Below, one piece after another: positions 10,310 through 19,310 of a DNA stretch of 64,000 nt. Location: positions 1,550,001 through 1,614,000 of the forward strand of contig CP033784.1 of NCBI GenBank assembly GCA_003955985.1, read 5' to 3'. Position 1 is the first letter of the stretch, and every line of letters starts with the position of its first letter. Source of the DNA: Corynebacterium jeikeium. GTDB taxonomy: Bacteria > Actinomycetota > Actinomycetes > Mycobacteriales > Mycobacteriaceae. A program made the position numbers and the translations under genes. Below the pieces are notes generated by a model that was given only the letters and a program-made list of their open reading frames with translations, searched no databases and was not told the DNA's origin.

Positions 10310-12442
10310 CTACTCGACACCGGCCTCAATCATCCCCTTAAGTTCCTTCTTGAGGTCGAAAATCTCATCGCGCAAGCGCCCCGCGAGCTCGAACTTCAAC
10401 TCTCGCGCAGCCGCGGCCATCTGCTCCGACAGGTCCGCGATAAGCGCCTCGAGCTCCGCCCTCGGCATCTGCTTACCGCTGGCACCATCGGCCGCGCCCG
10501 AGCCGTCGGCACGCGAGAGCAGCGCATCAGCGGCCGCACCGGTCTTGCCTTCGTAATCGGTGTCAGCGTTGTCGTAGACCTGATCCAGAATGTCCGCGAT
10601 CTTCTTGCGCAGCGGCTGCGGATCGATGCCATGCTCAGTGTTGTAAGCAATCTGCTTTTCGCGGCGGCGCTCCGTCTCGTCGATGGCGAACCGCATGGAA
10701 TCGGTGATCTTGTCGGCGTACATGTGCACCTCGCCGGAGACGTTTCGCGCGGCACGACCAATCGTCTGAATCAACGAGCGCTCCGAACGCAGGAACCCCT
10801 CCTTGTCGGCGTCGAGGATTGCCACCAGCGAAACCTCGGGCAAGTCCAGCCCCTCGCGCAGCAGGTTAATACCGACCAGCACGTCGTACTCGCCGAGACG
10901 CAACTGCCGCAGCAGCTCAACGCGTTTGAGCGTATCCACATCCGAATGCATGTACCGCACCTGCACGCCATTTTCGAGCAGGTAGTCGGTCAGATCCTCC
11001 GCCATCTTCTTCGTCAGGGTTGTGACGAGAACGCGCTCGTCACGCTCGGTGCGCTTTCGGATCTCGCCGATCAAATCATCGATCTGCCCCTCAGTAGGCT
11101 TAACGACGATCTTGGGGTCCACCAGCCCAGTCGGACGAATAACCTGCTCCACATACTCGCCACCGGTCTTTTCGAGCTCATAGTCACCCGGCGTTGCGGA
11201 CATGAACACGACCTGGCCCACGCGGGCATCGAATTCGTCGAACGTCAGCGGGCGGTTATCCAACGCCGATGGGAGGCGGAAACCGAAGTCGACGAGGTTG
11301 CGCTTACGGGAGGCATCGCCCTCGAACATGCCGCCAATCTGCGGCACGGTGACGTGCGACTCATCGATGATGGTGAGGAAGTCCTCCGGGAAATAGTCAA
11401 TGAGCGTCGCGGGGGCCGAGCCCGGCGCGCGACCATCGATGTGGCGCGAGTAGTTCTCAATGCCGGAGCAGAAGCCGACCTGTTCAATCATTTCGAGGTC
11501 GTACTCCGTGCGCATGCGCAGACGCTGTGCTTCCAGCAACTTGCCCCGGTTTTCCAGATCCGCCAGGCGTTCGGCGAGTTCGGCCTTGATGTCCGCGACG
11601 GCCCGTTCCATCCGCTCCGGGCCTGCGACGTAGTGCGTAGCTGGGAAGATGCGCAGCTCAGGGACTTGGTCGATGACGTCGCCTGTGACTGGATTGAGGT
11701 AGTACAGCGAATCAATCTCGTCGCCGAAGAACTCCACCCGCACGGCCTTTTCTTCGTAGGCCGGGATGATATCGACCACGTCACCTTTTACTCGGAAGGT
11801 GCCGCGGGTAAAGGCAATGTCATTGCGGGCGTACTGAATGTCCACCAAAAGGCGCAGGAACTGGTCGCGGTCGACTTCCTCGCCCTCCTTCAGCCACACC
11901 GAACGGTCGAGGTATGACTGCGGGGTACCCAGGCCATAGATGCAAGAAACAGAGCTGACGACGACTACGTCGCGACGCGACAGCAGCGCTGAAGTAGCCG
12001 AGTGGCGCAGGCGCTCCACGTCCTCGTTGATGGAGGAATCCTTTTCAATATAGGTATCGGTCTGCGCGATGTAGGCCTCGGGTTGGTAGTAGTCGTAGTA
12101 CGAAACGAAGTACTCGACCGCGTTGTTTGGCAGCAGGCTGCGGAGCTCATTGGCCAGCTGGGCCGCAAGCGTCTTGTTCGGTGCCATGACGAGGGTTGGC
12201 CGCTGCACCTTTTCGATCAACCACGCTGCGGTGGCTGACTTACCGGTGCCCGTGGCACCCATCAGGACTACCTCGCGCTCGCCTCTATCTAGGCGCTCCG
12301 ACAGTTCCGCGATTGCCTGCGGCTGGTCGCCCGAGGGCTCGAACTCGCTGATGACCTCGAAGTTTCCCTCAGCGCGCTCGACTTCACCGACGGGACGGAA
12401 CTCCGAGTGTGCGAGGACGGGTTGCTCTGCTGCAAATGCCAT
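10310..12442 (-). CDS. uvrB: UvrABC system protein B
   Basis: UvrB is the helicase-like subunit that verifies DNA damage and recruits UvrC. The 710-residue product has Walker [11 protein letters not shown] and the beta-hairpin region ([14 protein letters not shown]) that clamps DNA. It also has helicase motifs such as [10 protein letters not shown] and [16 protein letters not shown], and a C-terminal UVR domain ([20 protein letters not shown]) for UvrA/UvrC contact. TACGCT at 12450-12455 sits seven bases before the ATG, indicating a leaderless transcript. Two DnaA-box sequences lie about 300 bp upstream. Confidence 0.97.
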   Translation of the reverse strand: MAFAAEQPVLAHSEFRPVGEVERAEGNFEVISEFEPSGDQPQAIAELSERLDRGEREVVLMGATGTGKSATAAWLIEKVQRPTLVMAPNKTLAAQLANELRSLLPNNAVEYFVSYYDYYQPEAYIAQTDTYIEKDSSINEDVERLRHSATSALLSRRDVVVVSSVSCIYGLGTPQSYLDRSVWLKEGEEVDRDQFLRLLVDIQYARNDIAFTRGTFRVKGDVVDIIPAYEEKAVRVEFFGDEIDSLYYLNPVTGDVIDQVPELRIFPATHYVAGPERMERAVADIKAELAERLADLENRGKLLEAQRLRMRTEYDLEMIEQVGFCSGIENYSRHIDGRAPGSAPATLIDYFPEDFLTIIDESHVTVPQIGGMFEGDASRKRNLVDFGFRLPSALDNRPLTFDEFDARVGQVVFMSATPGDYELEKTGGEYVEQVIRPTGLVDPKIVVKPTEGQIDDLIGEIRKRTERDERVLVTTLTKKMAEDLTDYLLENGVQVRYMHSDVDTLKRVELLRQLRLGEYDVLVGINLLREGLDLPEVSLVAILDADKEGFLRSERSLIQTIGRAARNVSGEVHMYADKITDSMRFAIDETERRREKQIAYNTEHGIDPQPLRKKIADILDQVYDNADTDYEGKTGAAADALLSRADGSGAADGASGKQMPRAELEALIADLSEQMAAAARELKFELAGRLRDEIFDLKKELKGMIEAGVE

Positions 12443-12618
12443 AGTTCCCAGCGTAGCGAAGGCTGTCTTGAAAGCGGCTGGTTACGTTACTTCCTGGGGC
12501 TTTGGGCTGTCCAGGGCTAGGGTCCAGAGCCTAGGAGCGGCTGTCGAGTTCCGGTCCAACATTAAAATCGGCACAGATTTGGACAAGGCTGGCATAAAGT
12601 CGGTGCCAGGCCAGCAAA

Positions 12619-12687
12619 GGCGGGTTCCGCTTCACCAGCTGGCCCTTAGTGCGCATGGACTGACTCCTGGTGAAGCGCAAGCCGTCT
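12619..12687. repeat. Dispersed hairpin repeat, copy A
   Basis: An imperfect palindrome of about 69 bp. The arms contain CCGCTTCACCAG and CTGGTGAAGCG and are extended by GGCGG/CCGTC. Two related copies lie at 17652 and 26644. Copy A is the most divergent in the loop. Confidence 0.8.
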
Positions 12688-12749
12688 TATCGATGGTCCG
12701 CGGCTGCGGCTGCGAGGCTGCGAGGCTGCAAGGCTGCGGGAGGCCTGGG

Positions 12750-12776
12750 TTATCCACACCCTGAAAGTTGTCCACA
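12750..12776. promoter_or_regulatory. Two DnaA-box sequences
   Basis: TTATCCACA at 12750-12758 is a perfect consensus DnaA box. TTGTCCACA at 12768-12776 matches the form common in actinobacteria. Both have the same orientation and are 18 bp apart. Binding is inferred. Confidence 0.6.
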
Positions 12777-12826
12777 GATTGGACGTGGAGCCTCTCTCGC
12801 AGCGAAGTCCCTGGGCCGAAAAAGCT

Positions 12827-12832
12827 TAGAGT
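12827..12832 (+). promoter_or_regulatory. -10 hexamer TAGAGT fixing a leaderless start
   Basis: TAGAGT is followed by seven bases and then ATG 12840. This favours that ATG over the in-frame TTG at 12768, which overlaps a DnaA-box sequence. Confidence 0.6.
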
Positions 12833-12839
12833 CCCGACC

Positions 12840-13724
12840 ATGGGAAGTTTCACCACGGCCGAGTTGCGTGCACTCGGCATCGGAGAGAAAAAGACCAGAG
12901 CCCTCCTACAACAAGGCAGGCTAACTAAATTGGTACGGGGCCTCTACATTGACGACCACTCTCCCGCCTCAGTCGCCCGAGCAATCACGGGGCATTACAA
13001 AAGCATTGCGCTAAGCGGTAAAAGCGCAGCTCAAATCCACTTGAGACTTCCCCTGACACTTCCTATCCAGGCAGAGGGCGCGGGATCAGTTCAGGCCGAG
13101 ACCTTCTCCATTAGGCACAGCCGCCTGCCGGCCTGCACCAGAATCGATGGCATACCAGTTGTCGAAGCCCTCTGGGCAGCACGCGCTTCAAAAGACTATG
13201 CACACAGAATCCTGGAAACACACTACGCCGGCCGGGACGGCGAGAAGCGACTCAACCACGACCTCAGCCGGATGCGGAAGGTCCCTGCATGGCTGCGTGA
13301 AACCATCGCTACCACGCCGATTGGCTCATGCAGCGAACTCGAGCGCAAGCTGGCCCGTCCACTAATCAAGCGCGGGTACCGCATCCGAATGAACCAGTAC
13401 ATCGGCCCCTACTGCTTCGACATCCTGCTTGACCAGTGGAAAATAGCCATCGAAGTTGACTCAGAGAAGTACCACGCCAACGAGGACTCGTTCATCACAG
13501 ATCGCTGGAAGACCAACTCCGGCACGCTGCACGGCTGGATAGTCCTGCGGTTCACGGACTCATGCATCAATTGGAATCTCGACAGCGTCCTCGACGAGAT
13601 CGAGCAGGCAATCCGATGGGTACAAAAGCGCCGTCCCCGCGTGGACTATAAACCAGGATGGCCTGCCTGTCAGAAAGTTTGGGAATGGAATCCAACGGTT
13701 GGCTACGCCAATAAGCAGCGATAA
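12840..13724 (+). CDS. AbiEi-like N-domain plus DUF559/Vsr-like nuclease-fold protein
   Basis: A 294-residue orphan. The N-terminal 40 residues (FTTAELRALGI through LVRGLYID) resemble the winged helix of AbiEi-type antitoxins. The C-terminal third (FDILLDQWKIAIEVDSEKYHAN, then HGWIVLRFTD) resembles the DUF559/very-short-patch-repair fold, with acidic residues in the order D-x(n)-E-V-D as in PD-(D/E)XK enzymes. No partner toxin gene is adjacent. Proteins of this architecture are common in actinobacteria and uncharacterised. The start is set by the leaderless -10 at 12827. Confidence 0.7.
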   Translation: MGSFTTAELRALGIGEKKTRALLQQGRLTKLVRGLYIDDHSPASVARAITGHYKSIALSGKSAAQIHLRLPLTLPIQAEGAGSVQAETFSIRHSRLPACTRIDGIPVVEALWAARASKDYAHRILETHYAGRDGEKRLNHDLSRMRKVPAWLRETIATTPIGSCSELERKLARPLIKRGYRIRMNQYIGPYCFDILLDQWKIAIEVDSEKYHANEDSFITDRWKTNSGTLHGWIVLRFTDSCINWNLDSVLDEIEQAIRWVQKRRPRVDYKPGWPACQKVWEWNPTVGYANKQR

Positions 13725-13805
13725 ACAGCCGATATCGCAAAATAAACCGCCATCCATTTGCCGAATTGTTATTTATTTTGTAATGAAAACTGCCCGCACA
13801 GCAAC

Positions 13806-13811
13806 TAGCCT
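13806..13811 (+). promoter_or_regulatory. -10 hexamer TAGCCT fixing the lipoprotein start
   Basis: The hexamer ends seven bases before ATG 13819. It lies inside the longer reading frame that begins upstream, arguing against the earlier ATG codons. Confidence 0.6.
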
Positions 13812-13818
13812 GGCGCCT

Positions 13819-14508
13819 ATGAACACCTCGCGCCGCACACCAGTCCACACGCACGCTACGACTCGCCCAGGTTCCACCACTCGAAAAGCAACCTCACACC
13901 GAGCCCTTGTGGCCGGTATCCTCGCCACCACCGCATTGGCTTTCACCGCCTGCTCAACACAGGAAACCGAAGCAGCGTCCGAATCTGCTACTCCGGTTGA
14001 AACCACCACCGTTACTCAGCCCGAGGATGGCGTATCTGACAAGGGTTCGGGCAACACGCCTAACCCAACCGGTTCCGCACCGGACCAGGGAGGCGACACA
14101 ACGACGGCGGAGACTGGTGGCACGTCGACGTCGTCAAGCGAAAGCGGCGACAACGGCGACGGGAGCGAGCTTCGTCAGGACATGACCGCTGAGATCTACA
14201 ACAACCCCTCGCCGGGATCCACCTTCACGGCGGCGGGCGAACAGGCAACCACCTGCATCTACGGCGATGGGTACGGCCTCAACCTCATCGCGGCGGGGCC
14301 AAACACCAGCTGCGACTTTGCGAAGGCCGTATTCAACCAGCAGACCGAGGGGCTTAACGCCTCGGAGGACAATATCCGCGACCGCCTGCAGCCAAACATC
14401 AAGGCCAAGAGCCCCGCGACCGGGAAGACCTACGACCTCAGCTGCAGCACACAAGACGACGTTGTCGTGTGCACCGGCGGCAACAACGCGAAGATTTACA
14501 TGTACTAG
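13819..14508 (+). CDS. Secreted lipoprotein of unknown function
   Basis: The 229-residue product has an arginine- and histidine-rich n-region, a hydrophobic core (ALVAGILATTALAF) and a lipobox ending TAC with the acceptor Cys. A Thr/Ser/Gly-rich linker of about 70 residues follows, as is common for surface lipoproteins. The C-terminal domain of about 110 residues contains four Cys (TTCIYGD, TSCDFAK, LSCST, VVCTGG) that could form two disulfides outside the membrane. No family is recognised. Lgt, encoded later in this window, would lipidate it. Confidence 0.75.
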   Translation: MNTSRRTPVHTHATTRPGSTTRKATSHRALVAGILATTALAFTACSTQETEAASESATPVETTTVTQPEDGVSDKGSGNTPNPTGSAPDQGGDTTTAETGGTSTSSSESGDNGDGSELRQDMTAEIYNNPSPGSTFTAAGEQATTCIYGDGYGLNLIAAGPNTSCDFAKAVFNQQTEGLNASEDNIRDRLQPNIKAKSPATGKTYDLSCSTQDDVVVCTGGNNAKIYMY

Positions 14509-14600
14509 CGCACCAGGTGGCGGTCGGCAGTCGGTGCAACTGCTGGCCGCCAGCCGCGATTCGCCGATGGGGAATCGCAACAAGCCCGCAAACTCCCGCC

Positions 14601-14606
14601 TACAGT
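14601..14606 (+). promoter_or_regulatory. -10 hexamer TACAGT for the aminotransferase
   Basis: The hexamer is followed by six bases and ATG 14613, which is also where homology to family members begins. Confidence 0.55.
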
Positions 14607-14612
14607 GAAACC

Positions 14613-15827
14613 ATGACAGTTTCCCGCTTGCGCCCCTTCGGCGAGACCATCTTCGCCACCATGTCCCGCCTCGCTACCGAGCACGAGGCGATCAATCTTG
14701 GACAGGGCTTCCCGGATTGGGATGGGCCGGACGAGGTGCTCGCGGAGGCGCGACATCAGATAGCTGGAGGAAACAACCAGTACGGCCCCGGCCGCGGCAT
14801 GAAGGTGCTCCGCGAGGCTATCGTCGCCGATCGCGCCCGCCGCACGGGGCAGGTCTACGATGCCGACACCGAATGCCTCGTCACGGTCGGTGCCACGGAG
14901 GCGATTGCCGCCACCACCTTGGGGCATCTCGAACCCGGCAGCCACGTCATCGTCATCGAGCCGTACTACGACTCGTACAAAGCCGCCATCGCACTGGCTA
15001 ACTGCACATATACCGCGGTGCCGCTCATCCCCGCAGCTTCCGGCACGGCACGCTCCTGGTCGCTCGACCGCAGCGCGCTTGCCGATGCCGTCACCGCCAA
15101 AACGGCCATGATCATCATCAATTCGCCGCACAACCCCACCGGCACCGTCCTCGCGGACGAGGACTTGCAGGCCATCGCCGATGTCGCCATCGCAAACCAT
15201 CTACTCGTGCTTGCCGACGAAGTCTACGAACGCCTGTACTTCAACGGATTGTCACACTCTTCCATCAGCGCTCTGCCCGGCATGCGCGAGCGGACCATTG
15301 TCGTGTCCAGTGCCGCAAAAACCTTCAACGTCACCGGCTGGAAGATTGGCTGGGCGCTCGCCCCGACTGAGCTACTCGATGGCGTCGTCAAGGCCAAGCA
15401 GTTCTTGAGCTATGTCGGCGCCACTCCCCTTCAGCCCGCAGTCGCCCGTGGCCTGCAGGAATGTGCCCCATGGGTGGACGAGCTGGCAGGTCAGCTCGAG
15501 GGCAACATGCGGCTCCTCGCCGAGGGCTTGGAGGGCCTTGGCGCCGATGCCTTCACGCCGCAGGCAGGGTATTTTGTCGTCGCCGATGTCTCGAGCTGGG
15601 GGCTTGGCGACGCCCTGGAGACCTGCACCCGCCTGGTCAAGGAATGCCGCGTCGCAGCCATCCCCGTCACCGCTTTTGTGGATGACCCAGAGTCAGAAAA
15701 GTACCGCTACCTGGTGCGGTTCGCTTTCTGCAAGCGCGCCGAGGTGATTGAGGAGGCTATCATCCGGCTGCGGGATTATCTTGCTGCCCGGCCTGCAGCT
15801 GGCGAATCTGATTCAGCGGCTGAATAA
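14613..15827 (+). CDS. PLP-dependent class I/II aminotransferase, DapC/KAT-like
   Basis: A 404-residue fold-type I aminotransferase. It has NLGQGFPDWDGP near the start, the substrate/cofactor stretch INSPHNPTGTVL, LADEVYERLYF with the pyridine-binding Asp, and the Schiff-base Lys in SSAAKTFNVTGWKIGW. The N-terminus (TVSRLRPFGETIFATM) is close to mycobacterial proteins annotated as N-succinyldiaminopimelate aminotransferase, but the same fold serves kynurenine and methionine-related substrates, so specificity is open. Its last 68 bases overlap the 3' end of coaE on the other strand. Confidence 0.85.
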   Translation: MTVSRLRPFGETIFATMSRLATEHEAINLGQGFPDWDGPDEVLAEARHQIAGGNNQYGPGRGMKVLREAIVADRARRTGQVYDADTECLVTVGATEAIAATTLGHLEPGSHVIVIEPYYDSYKAAIALANCTYTAVPLIPAASGTARSWSLDRSALADAVTAKTAMIIINSPHNPTGTVLADEDLQAIADVAIANHLLVLADEVYERLYFNGLSHSSISALPGMRERTIVVSSAAKTFNVTGWKIGWALAPTELLDGVVKAKQFLSYVGATPLQPAVARGLQECAPWVDELAGQLEGNMRLLAEGLEGLGADAFTPQAGYFVVADVSSWGLGDALETCTRLVKECRVAAIPVTAFVDDPESEKYRYLVRFAFCKRAEVIEEAIIRLRDYLAARPAAGESDSAAE

Positions 15828-16401
15828 TCCGCTCCCAAATCCGGTCGACCTGGCGCACGAGGTCCTCCTCGGTGCCTGAGTTTTCCAGAACCACGTCGGC
15901 GAACTGCAGGCGCTTGTCATCGCTGATTTGCTTAGCGATGCGCTGCTTCGCATCCTCTCGGTCTACACCGCGGCTTTCCACCAGACGGTCGAGACGGACC
16001 TCCACCGGGGTATGCACAACTACGACGAGGTCCTGTGCTTCCGACTGCCCCATTTCAATCAACAGCGGAGAGTCAAAAACAATGATGGCGTCACCTGCCG
16101 CGTTGAACTGCTCTTCGGTGCGCTGCTCAATACGCGGGTGAGTGATGGAGTTCAGCAGCTCCGTCTTCTCCGCGGATACGAAGGCCCGCTTCGCAAGCTC
16201 GCCGCGGTTGAGGGAGCCGTCGTCAAGCACAATGCCCTCGCCGAAAGCTTCGGCGAGTTCGGCCAGCGCCGGTTCGCCGGGTTCGACGACGTCACGAGCA
16301 ATCTGATCAGCGTCGATGATGACGGCACCGAGCTCGGCGAACCTACGGGCGACCGTAGATTTTCCGCTGCCCATGCCACCGGTTAGTCCTACTTTGAGCA
16401 T
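15760..16401 (-). CDS. coaE: Dephospho-CoA kinase
   Basis: CoaE makes the last step of coenzyme A synthesis, phosphorylating the ribose 3'-OH of dephospho-CoA. The 213-residue product has the P-loop GLTGGMGSGKST at the N-terminus, IDADQIARDVVEPG for CoA binding, and the lid region DREDAKQRIAKQISDDKR. A short polar tail (residues 200-213) lies in the overlap with the convergent aminotransferase gene. TACCCT at 16409-16414 lies seven bases before the ATG, so the message is probably leaderless. coaE lies near rpsA in C. glutamicum as well. Confidence 0.94.
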   Translation of the reverse strand: MLKVGLTGGMGSGKSTVARRFAELGAVIIDADQIARDVVEPGEPALAELAEAFGEGIVLDDGSLNRGELAKRAFVSAEKTELLNSITHPRIEQRTEEQFNAAGDAIIVFDSPLLIEMGQSEAQDLVVVVHTPVEVRLDRLVESRGVDREDAKQRIAKQISDDKRLQFADVVLENSGTEEDLVRQVDRIWERIIQPLNQIRQLQAGQQDNPAAG

Positions 16402-16434
16402 GTCTCTAAGGGTACGTGGACACGCCCCGGCACG

Positions 16435-17544
16435 TTAGTGCTTTACGACGAGATCCTCGATGCGGTGGCCCTCTTCGACGGGATCCGGGTTGACTGGGGT
16501 CGGCGCGGTGCCGTTACCGAATGGGCTGCCGCCAAGGGCCTCACGGCCGTGCGGCTGGAGCAGGTCGGAGAGCTCCGGGCCCTTCGGGACAATACCTAAG
16601 GGATTGAGGTCGCGGTGGACCTCGTAGTAGTGGCGCTTGATATCGACAAAGTCAGTGGTGTCGCCGAAGCCCGGAGTCTGGAAGAGATCACGCAGGTAGT
16701 TGTATAGAACCGGCATCTCGGAGATCTTATTCCGGTTGCACTTGAAGTGGCCGTGGTAGACCGCATCGAAGCGGATGAGGGTCGTGTAAAGGCGAATGTC
16801 GGCCTCAGTGATGTGGTCGCCCATGAGGTAGCGGCGGGTCTCTAAGCGCTCAGATACCTTGTCTAGGGCACTGAACAGTCGGTCGTAAGCTTTGTCGTAG
16901 GAGTCCTGTGAGCCCGCGAAGCCGCAGCGGTAGACACCGTTATTGATTTCGGTGTAGATGAACTGCATAAGCTCATCCATTTCCGCACGCAGCTCCTCCG
17001 GGTAGAGATCCGGGGCGCCGTCACGGTGAAACTCGGTCCACTCGGTAATGAAGTCCAAGGTGATCCGGGGGAAGTCATTGGTCACGACCTCGCCCGACTC
17101 GATCTCGACGATGGCCGGAACAGTAATGCCACGCTGGTAGTCCGGGAAACGCTTGAGGAATGCCTCCTGCAGGCGCTCGTAGCCGAGTACTTCATCGCGG
17201 CCACCTGGGCCTTTGTCGAATGTCCAGGAGCGGGCATCGTGCACTGGCCCTGGAATTCCGACTGAAATTGCATCTTCCAGGCCGAGCAGCCTGCGAACGA
17301 TAAGTGTGCGATGCGCCCACGGGCAGGCGCGAGCTGCAACAAGGCGGTAGCGACCGGCTTCAACGGGCCACGTCTTAATTCCGTCGCCTACCTCGCGACC
17401 GTTCTTAACAATGCGGTCGTTGATATAGCGGGTGTCGCGGTTAAAGTCCTTGCCCTCCTGGGAGTACACACCACCGGTGGAGTGGGAGGAATCCTCTACC
17501 TGGTTAGCGTTATCTACCTGCTTGGCTTCGTCCTTTGTTGTCAT
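16435..17544 (-). CDS. Glutathionyl-hydroquinone reductase-like Xi-class transferase (mycothiol-type)
   Basis: The 369-residue product has the Xi-class motif ACPWAHR with the catalytic Cys, a thioredoxin-like N-domain (GITVPAIVEIESGEVVTND) and an all-helical C-domain (HITEADIRLYTTLIRFD). In proteobacteria these enzymes reduce glutathionyl-hydroquinones. Corynebacteria use mycothiol, so the actinobacterial form presumably acts on S-mycothiolyl hydroquinones (inference). Residues 1-25 are a polar extension. The start is fixed by a consensus promoter seven bases upstream. Upstream lies hairpin-repeat copy B. Confidence 0.88.
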   Translation of the reverse strand: MTTKDEAKQVDNANQVEDSSHSTGGVYSQEGKDFNRDTRYINDRIVKNGREVGDGIKTWPVEAGRYRLVAARACPWAHRTLIVRRLLGLEDAISVGIPGPVHDARSWTFDKGPGGRDEVLGYERLQEAFLKRFPDYQRGITVPAIVEIESGEVVTNDFPRITLDFITEWTEFHRDGAPDLYPEELRAEMDELMQFIYTEINNGVYRCGFAGSQDSYDKAYDRLFSALDKVSERLETRRYLMGDHITEADIRLYTTLIRFDAVYHGHFKCNRNKISEMPVLYNYLRDLFQTPGFGDTTDFVDIKRHYYEVHRDLNPLGIVPKGPELSDLLQPHGREALGGSPFGNGTAPTPVNPDPVEEGHRIEDLVVKH

Positions 17545-17551
17545 GTCACCA

Positions 17552-17580
17552 ATCATATGGGCAGAAAGATAGGCTGTCAA
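17552..17580 (-). promoter_or_regulatory. Near-perfect sigma-A promoter for the Xi-class transferase
   Basis: On the minus strand TTGACA (17580-17575), 17 bases, then TATGAT (17557-17552), followed by seven bases and ATG 17544. This is the strongest promoter by consensus in the window and gives a leaderless mRNA. Confidence 0.85.
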
Positions 17581-17648
17581 CGGCAGTAAAGACCGCCAGA
17601 GCCACCAAAATCGACAGGGCCACCAGGACATTAGAGTCATTAGGGCCA

Positions 17649-17840
17649 TTAGGACGGCTTGCGCTTCGCCAGCAGCCGGTTACTGTGCAGCAAACTACTT
17701 CTGGTGAAGCGTAAGCCCGCTTTAGGCAACAGCGGCGCCACCTTTATGGCCCAAAGCCCCAACACCAGGACCAAAAATGCAGCAAGCCCCCAAGCCGCCG
17801 CTATAAGAACAAGGCCGAGCAGGTGCCCGTCGTAAAGCAA
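17649..17840 (-). CDS. Possible small membrane protein cut by the IS (doubtful)
   Basis: A 63-codon frame with one strong hydrophobic segment (about residues 8-31). It begins at a TTG lying in the IS target duplication and ends inside hairpin-repeat copy B. If the IS and one target copy are removed, the frame extends three codons to a GTG (reading MPS-LLYDGHLL), so the insertion may have split the start region from its promoter. There is no ribosome site, and the C-terminus is only translated repeat. Probably not a real gene. Confidence 0.2.
   Translation of the reverse strand: MLYDGHLLGLVLIAAAWGLAAFLVLVLGLWAIKVAPLLPKAGLRFTRSSLLHSNRLLAKRKPS
17652..17721. repeat. Dispersed hairpin repeat, copy B
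   Basis: The arms GACGGCTTGCGCTTCGCCAG and CTGGTGAAGCGTAAGCCCGC flank a loop containing GTGCAGCAAA. The loop matches copy C in sequence and orientation. Confidence 0.85.
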
Positions 17841-19228
17841 GGGTTAAGTAAAGAAAAGTGTGTCCGCATGCCACCATAACCCCAGACCACACACCACAAA
17901 TCACCAAAGAATAGCTCCCCGAAAGCTATTACCCACACCATCCCGCACCTCCGGCCACATTTGTGCTAACCGCACACCGGTTGGATTAAAGGATGACCAC
18001 CAACCGCCCCAGCTGCCCACTATGCGGCAACAACACAAAGAAAAACGGCACCACCAGCAAATCAACCACCCGTTGGCGCTGCACCCACTGCGGACACTCC
18101 TTTACCCGCAACACCCAAACCCACAACAAAAACACCGCCACCATGGCTTTGTTCATCCAATGGGCCACCGGCACCCAATCTCTAACCACCTTCGCCGCAC
18201 ACCATGGCGTAACCAGGCAAACCATGCACCACCGATTCCGATGGTGCTGGTGGATCATCCCCACACCCACCATCGGCTCATTCCGCATCCATGACCAAAT
18301 CTTCCTCGACGCGACCTATCTAAAGTCCGGATGCCTCCTGATCGCAGCCAGTAAAACCCACGTCATCAACTGGACCTGGGCCAGACACGAAACCACCGCC
18401 GCCTACACCGAACTCCTACGCCCCATTGCCGCACCACTAATCGCAGTCACAGACGGCGGACAAGGTGCCCAATCAGCCATCCACCACTGCTGGCCAACAA
18501 CACGCATCCAACGCTGCCTCGTCCACGCCCAACGAACAGTCCGCCGCCACACCACCAGCAACCCCCGCACCGATGCCGGCAAAACCCTCTACCGCCTAGC
18601 CCTGAAACTCACTCGCATCACCGACCTTGACCAAGCATCCACATGGGTCACCCACCTGCACGAATTCGACCACACCTACCGGGAATGGATGAACGAGAAA
18701 ACCACCATCAAAGACCCCGCTACCGGCGCCTACACCAAGGTCTACACCCACCAACGCGTCCGAGCGGCCTATCAATCATTGCTATCTCTGCACCGCAGAG
18801 ACCTGCTGTTTACCTACCTGCAACCCCCACCAACAACCATCGACCCCGACAACCTTGCAGCAACAACAAACAGCCTCGAAGGTGGCATCAACGCCCCCAT
18901 AAAAGAACTAGCCCGCAGACACCGCGGACTATCACTACCGCATCAACGCACAGTGATGGATTGGTGGCTGTATCTACATACAGAAGTCCCTGACGATCCA
19001 GTCAAGATCGCCAGGGACCAACGATGGGGTCAAGACGCACTTTCCACAGCAACAGACCTGATCACCCACAACACCACAGCCACTACCAATGACATCGGTG
19101 CACCAGCAGAATACGACACCGCCATCGACACCAGCTACCAACACAACCTCGGCATCCAAAAAGGCTGGATCAAATAACCGCAACACGCCCGGAAAAGACA
19201 CACTTTTCTTTACTTAACCCTAAAGCAA
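17833..19228 (+). mobile_element. IS1249-family insertion sequence (IS256-like) with target duplication
   Basis: The element spans 17841-19220 (1380 bp). It is bounded by perfect 24-bp inverted repeats that begin GGGTTAAGTAAAGAAAAG at the left and mirror it at the right. The 8-bp sequence TAAAGCAA occurs directly outside each end (17833-17840 and 19221-19228), the expected target duplication for this group. One intact transposase gene fills the element. It lies between the rpsA terminator and the Xi-class transferase promoter region. Perfect ends and duplication suggest a recent insertion. Confidence 0.92.
17993..19177 (+). CDS. IS1249-family transposase
   Basis: A 394-residue transposase. 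The N-terminus is a zinc ribbon (CPLCGNN ... CTHCGHSF) followed by a helix-turn-helix (TTFAAHHGVTRQTMHHRF). The catalytic core shows DATYLKSG, then TDGGQGAQSAIHH with a following CLVHAQR, and later NSLEGGINAPIKE, giving a DDE triad. Codons are strongly A/C-biased, unlike the neighbouring genes. AAAGG abuts the ATG closely, so initiation may be weak, as often in IS elements. No frameshift or stop is seen, so it looks active. Confidence 0.92.
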   Translation: MTTNRPSCPLCGNNTKKNGTTSKSTTRWRCTHCGHSFTRNTQTHNKNTATMALFIQWATGTQSLTTFAAHHGVTRQTMHHRFRWCWWIIPTPTIGSFRIHDQIFLDATYLKSGCLLIAASKTHVINWTWARHETTAAYTELLRPIAAPLIAVTDGGQGAQSAIHHCWPTTRIQRCLVHAQRTVRRHTTSNPRTDAGKTLYRLALKLTRITDLDQASTWVTHLHEFDHTYREWMNEKTTIKDPATGAYTKVYTHQRVRAAYQSLLSLHRRDLLFTYLQPPPTTIDPDNLAATTNSLEGGINAPIKELARRHRGLSLPHQRTVMDWWLYLHTEVPDDPVKIARDQRWGQDALSTATDLITHNTTATTNDIGAPAEYDTAIDTSYQHNLGIQKGWIK

Positions 19229-19238
19229 AGAAGGCACG

Positions 19239-19271
19239 AAAAAGCCCCAGCGAGGAAAACCTCGCCGGGGC
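19239..19271 (-). terminator. Rho-independent terminator of rpsA
   Basis: On the minus strand GCCCCGGCGAGG, TTTT loop, CCTCGCTGGGGC, then TTTTT. The stem is 12 bp with one mismatch. Confidence 0.92.
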
Positions 19272-19310
19272 AATTTCTCAAAGGGACGTGTAAGCCCTTA
19301 GCGGTCTAGC

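Larger units (their letters stand above)
12443..12839. other. Intergenic region between uvrB and the DUF559 gene
   Basis: No convincing gene is seen. The region holds the uvrB promoter, one copy of the dispersed hairpin repeat, five GGCTGC units at 6-8 bp spacing (12702-12738), two DnaA-box sequences and the -10 hexamer of the downstream gene. Confidence 0.7.

Noticed and set aside
10238..11917. 559-codon plus-strand frame opposite uvrB
   Set aside because: Antisense to the fully conserved uvrB; its product has no recognisable family.
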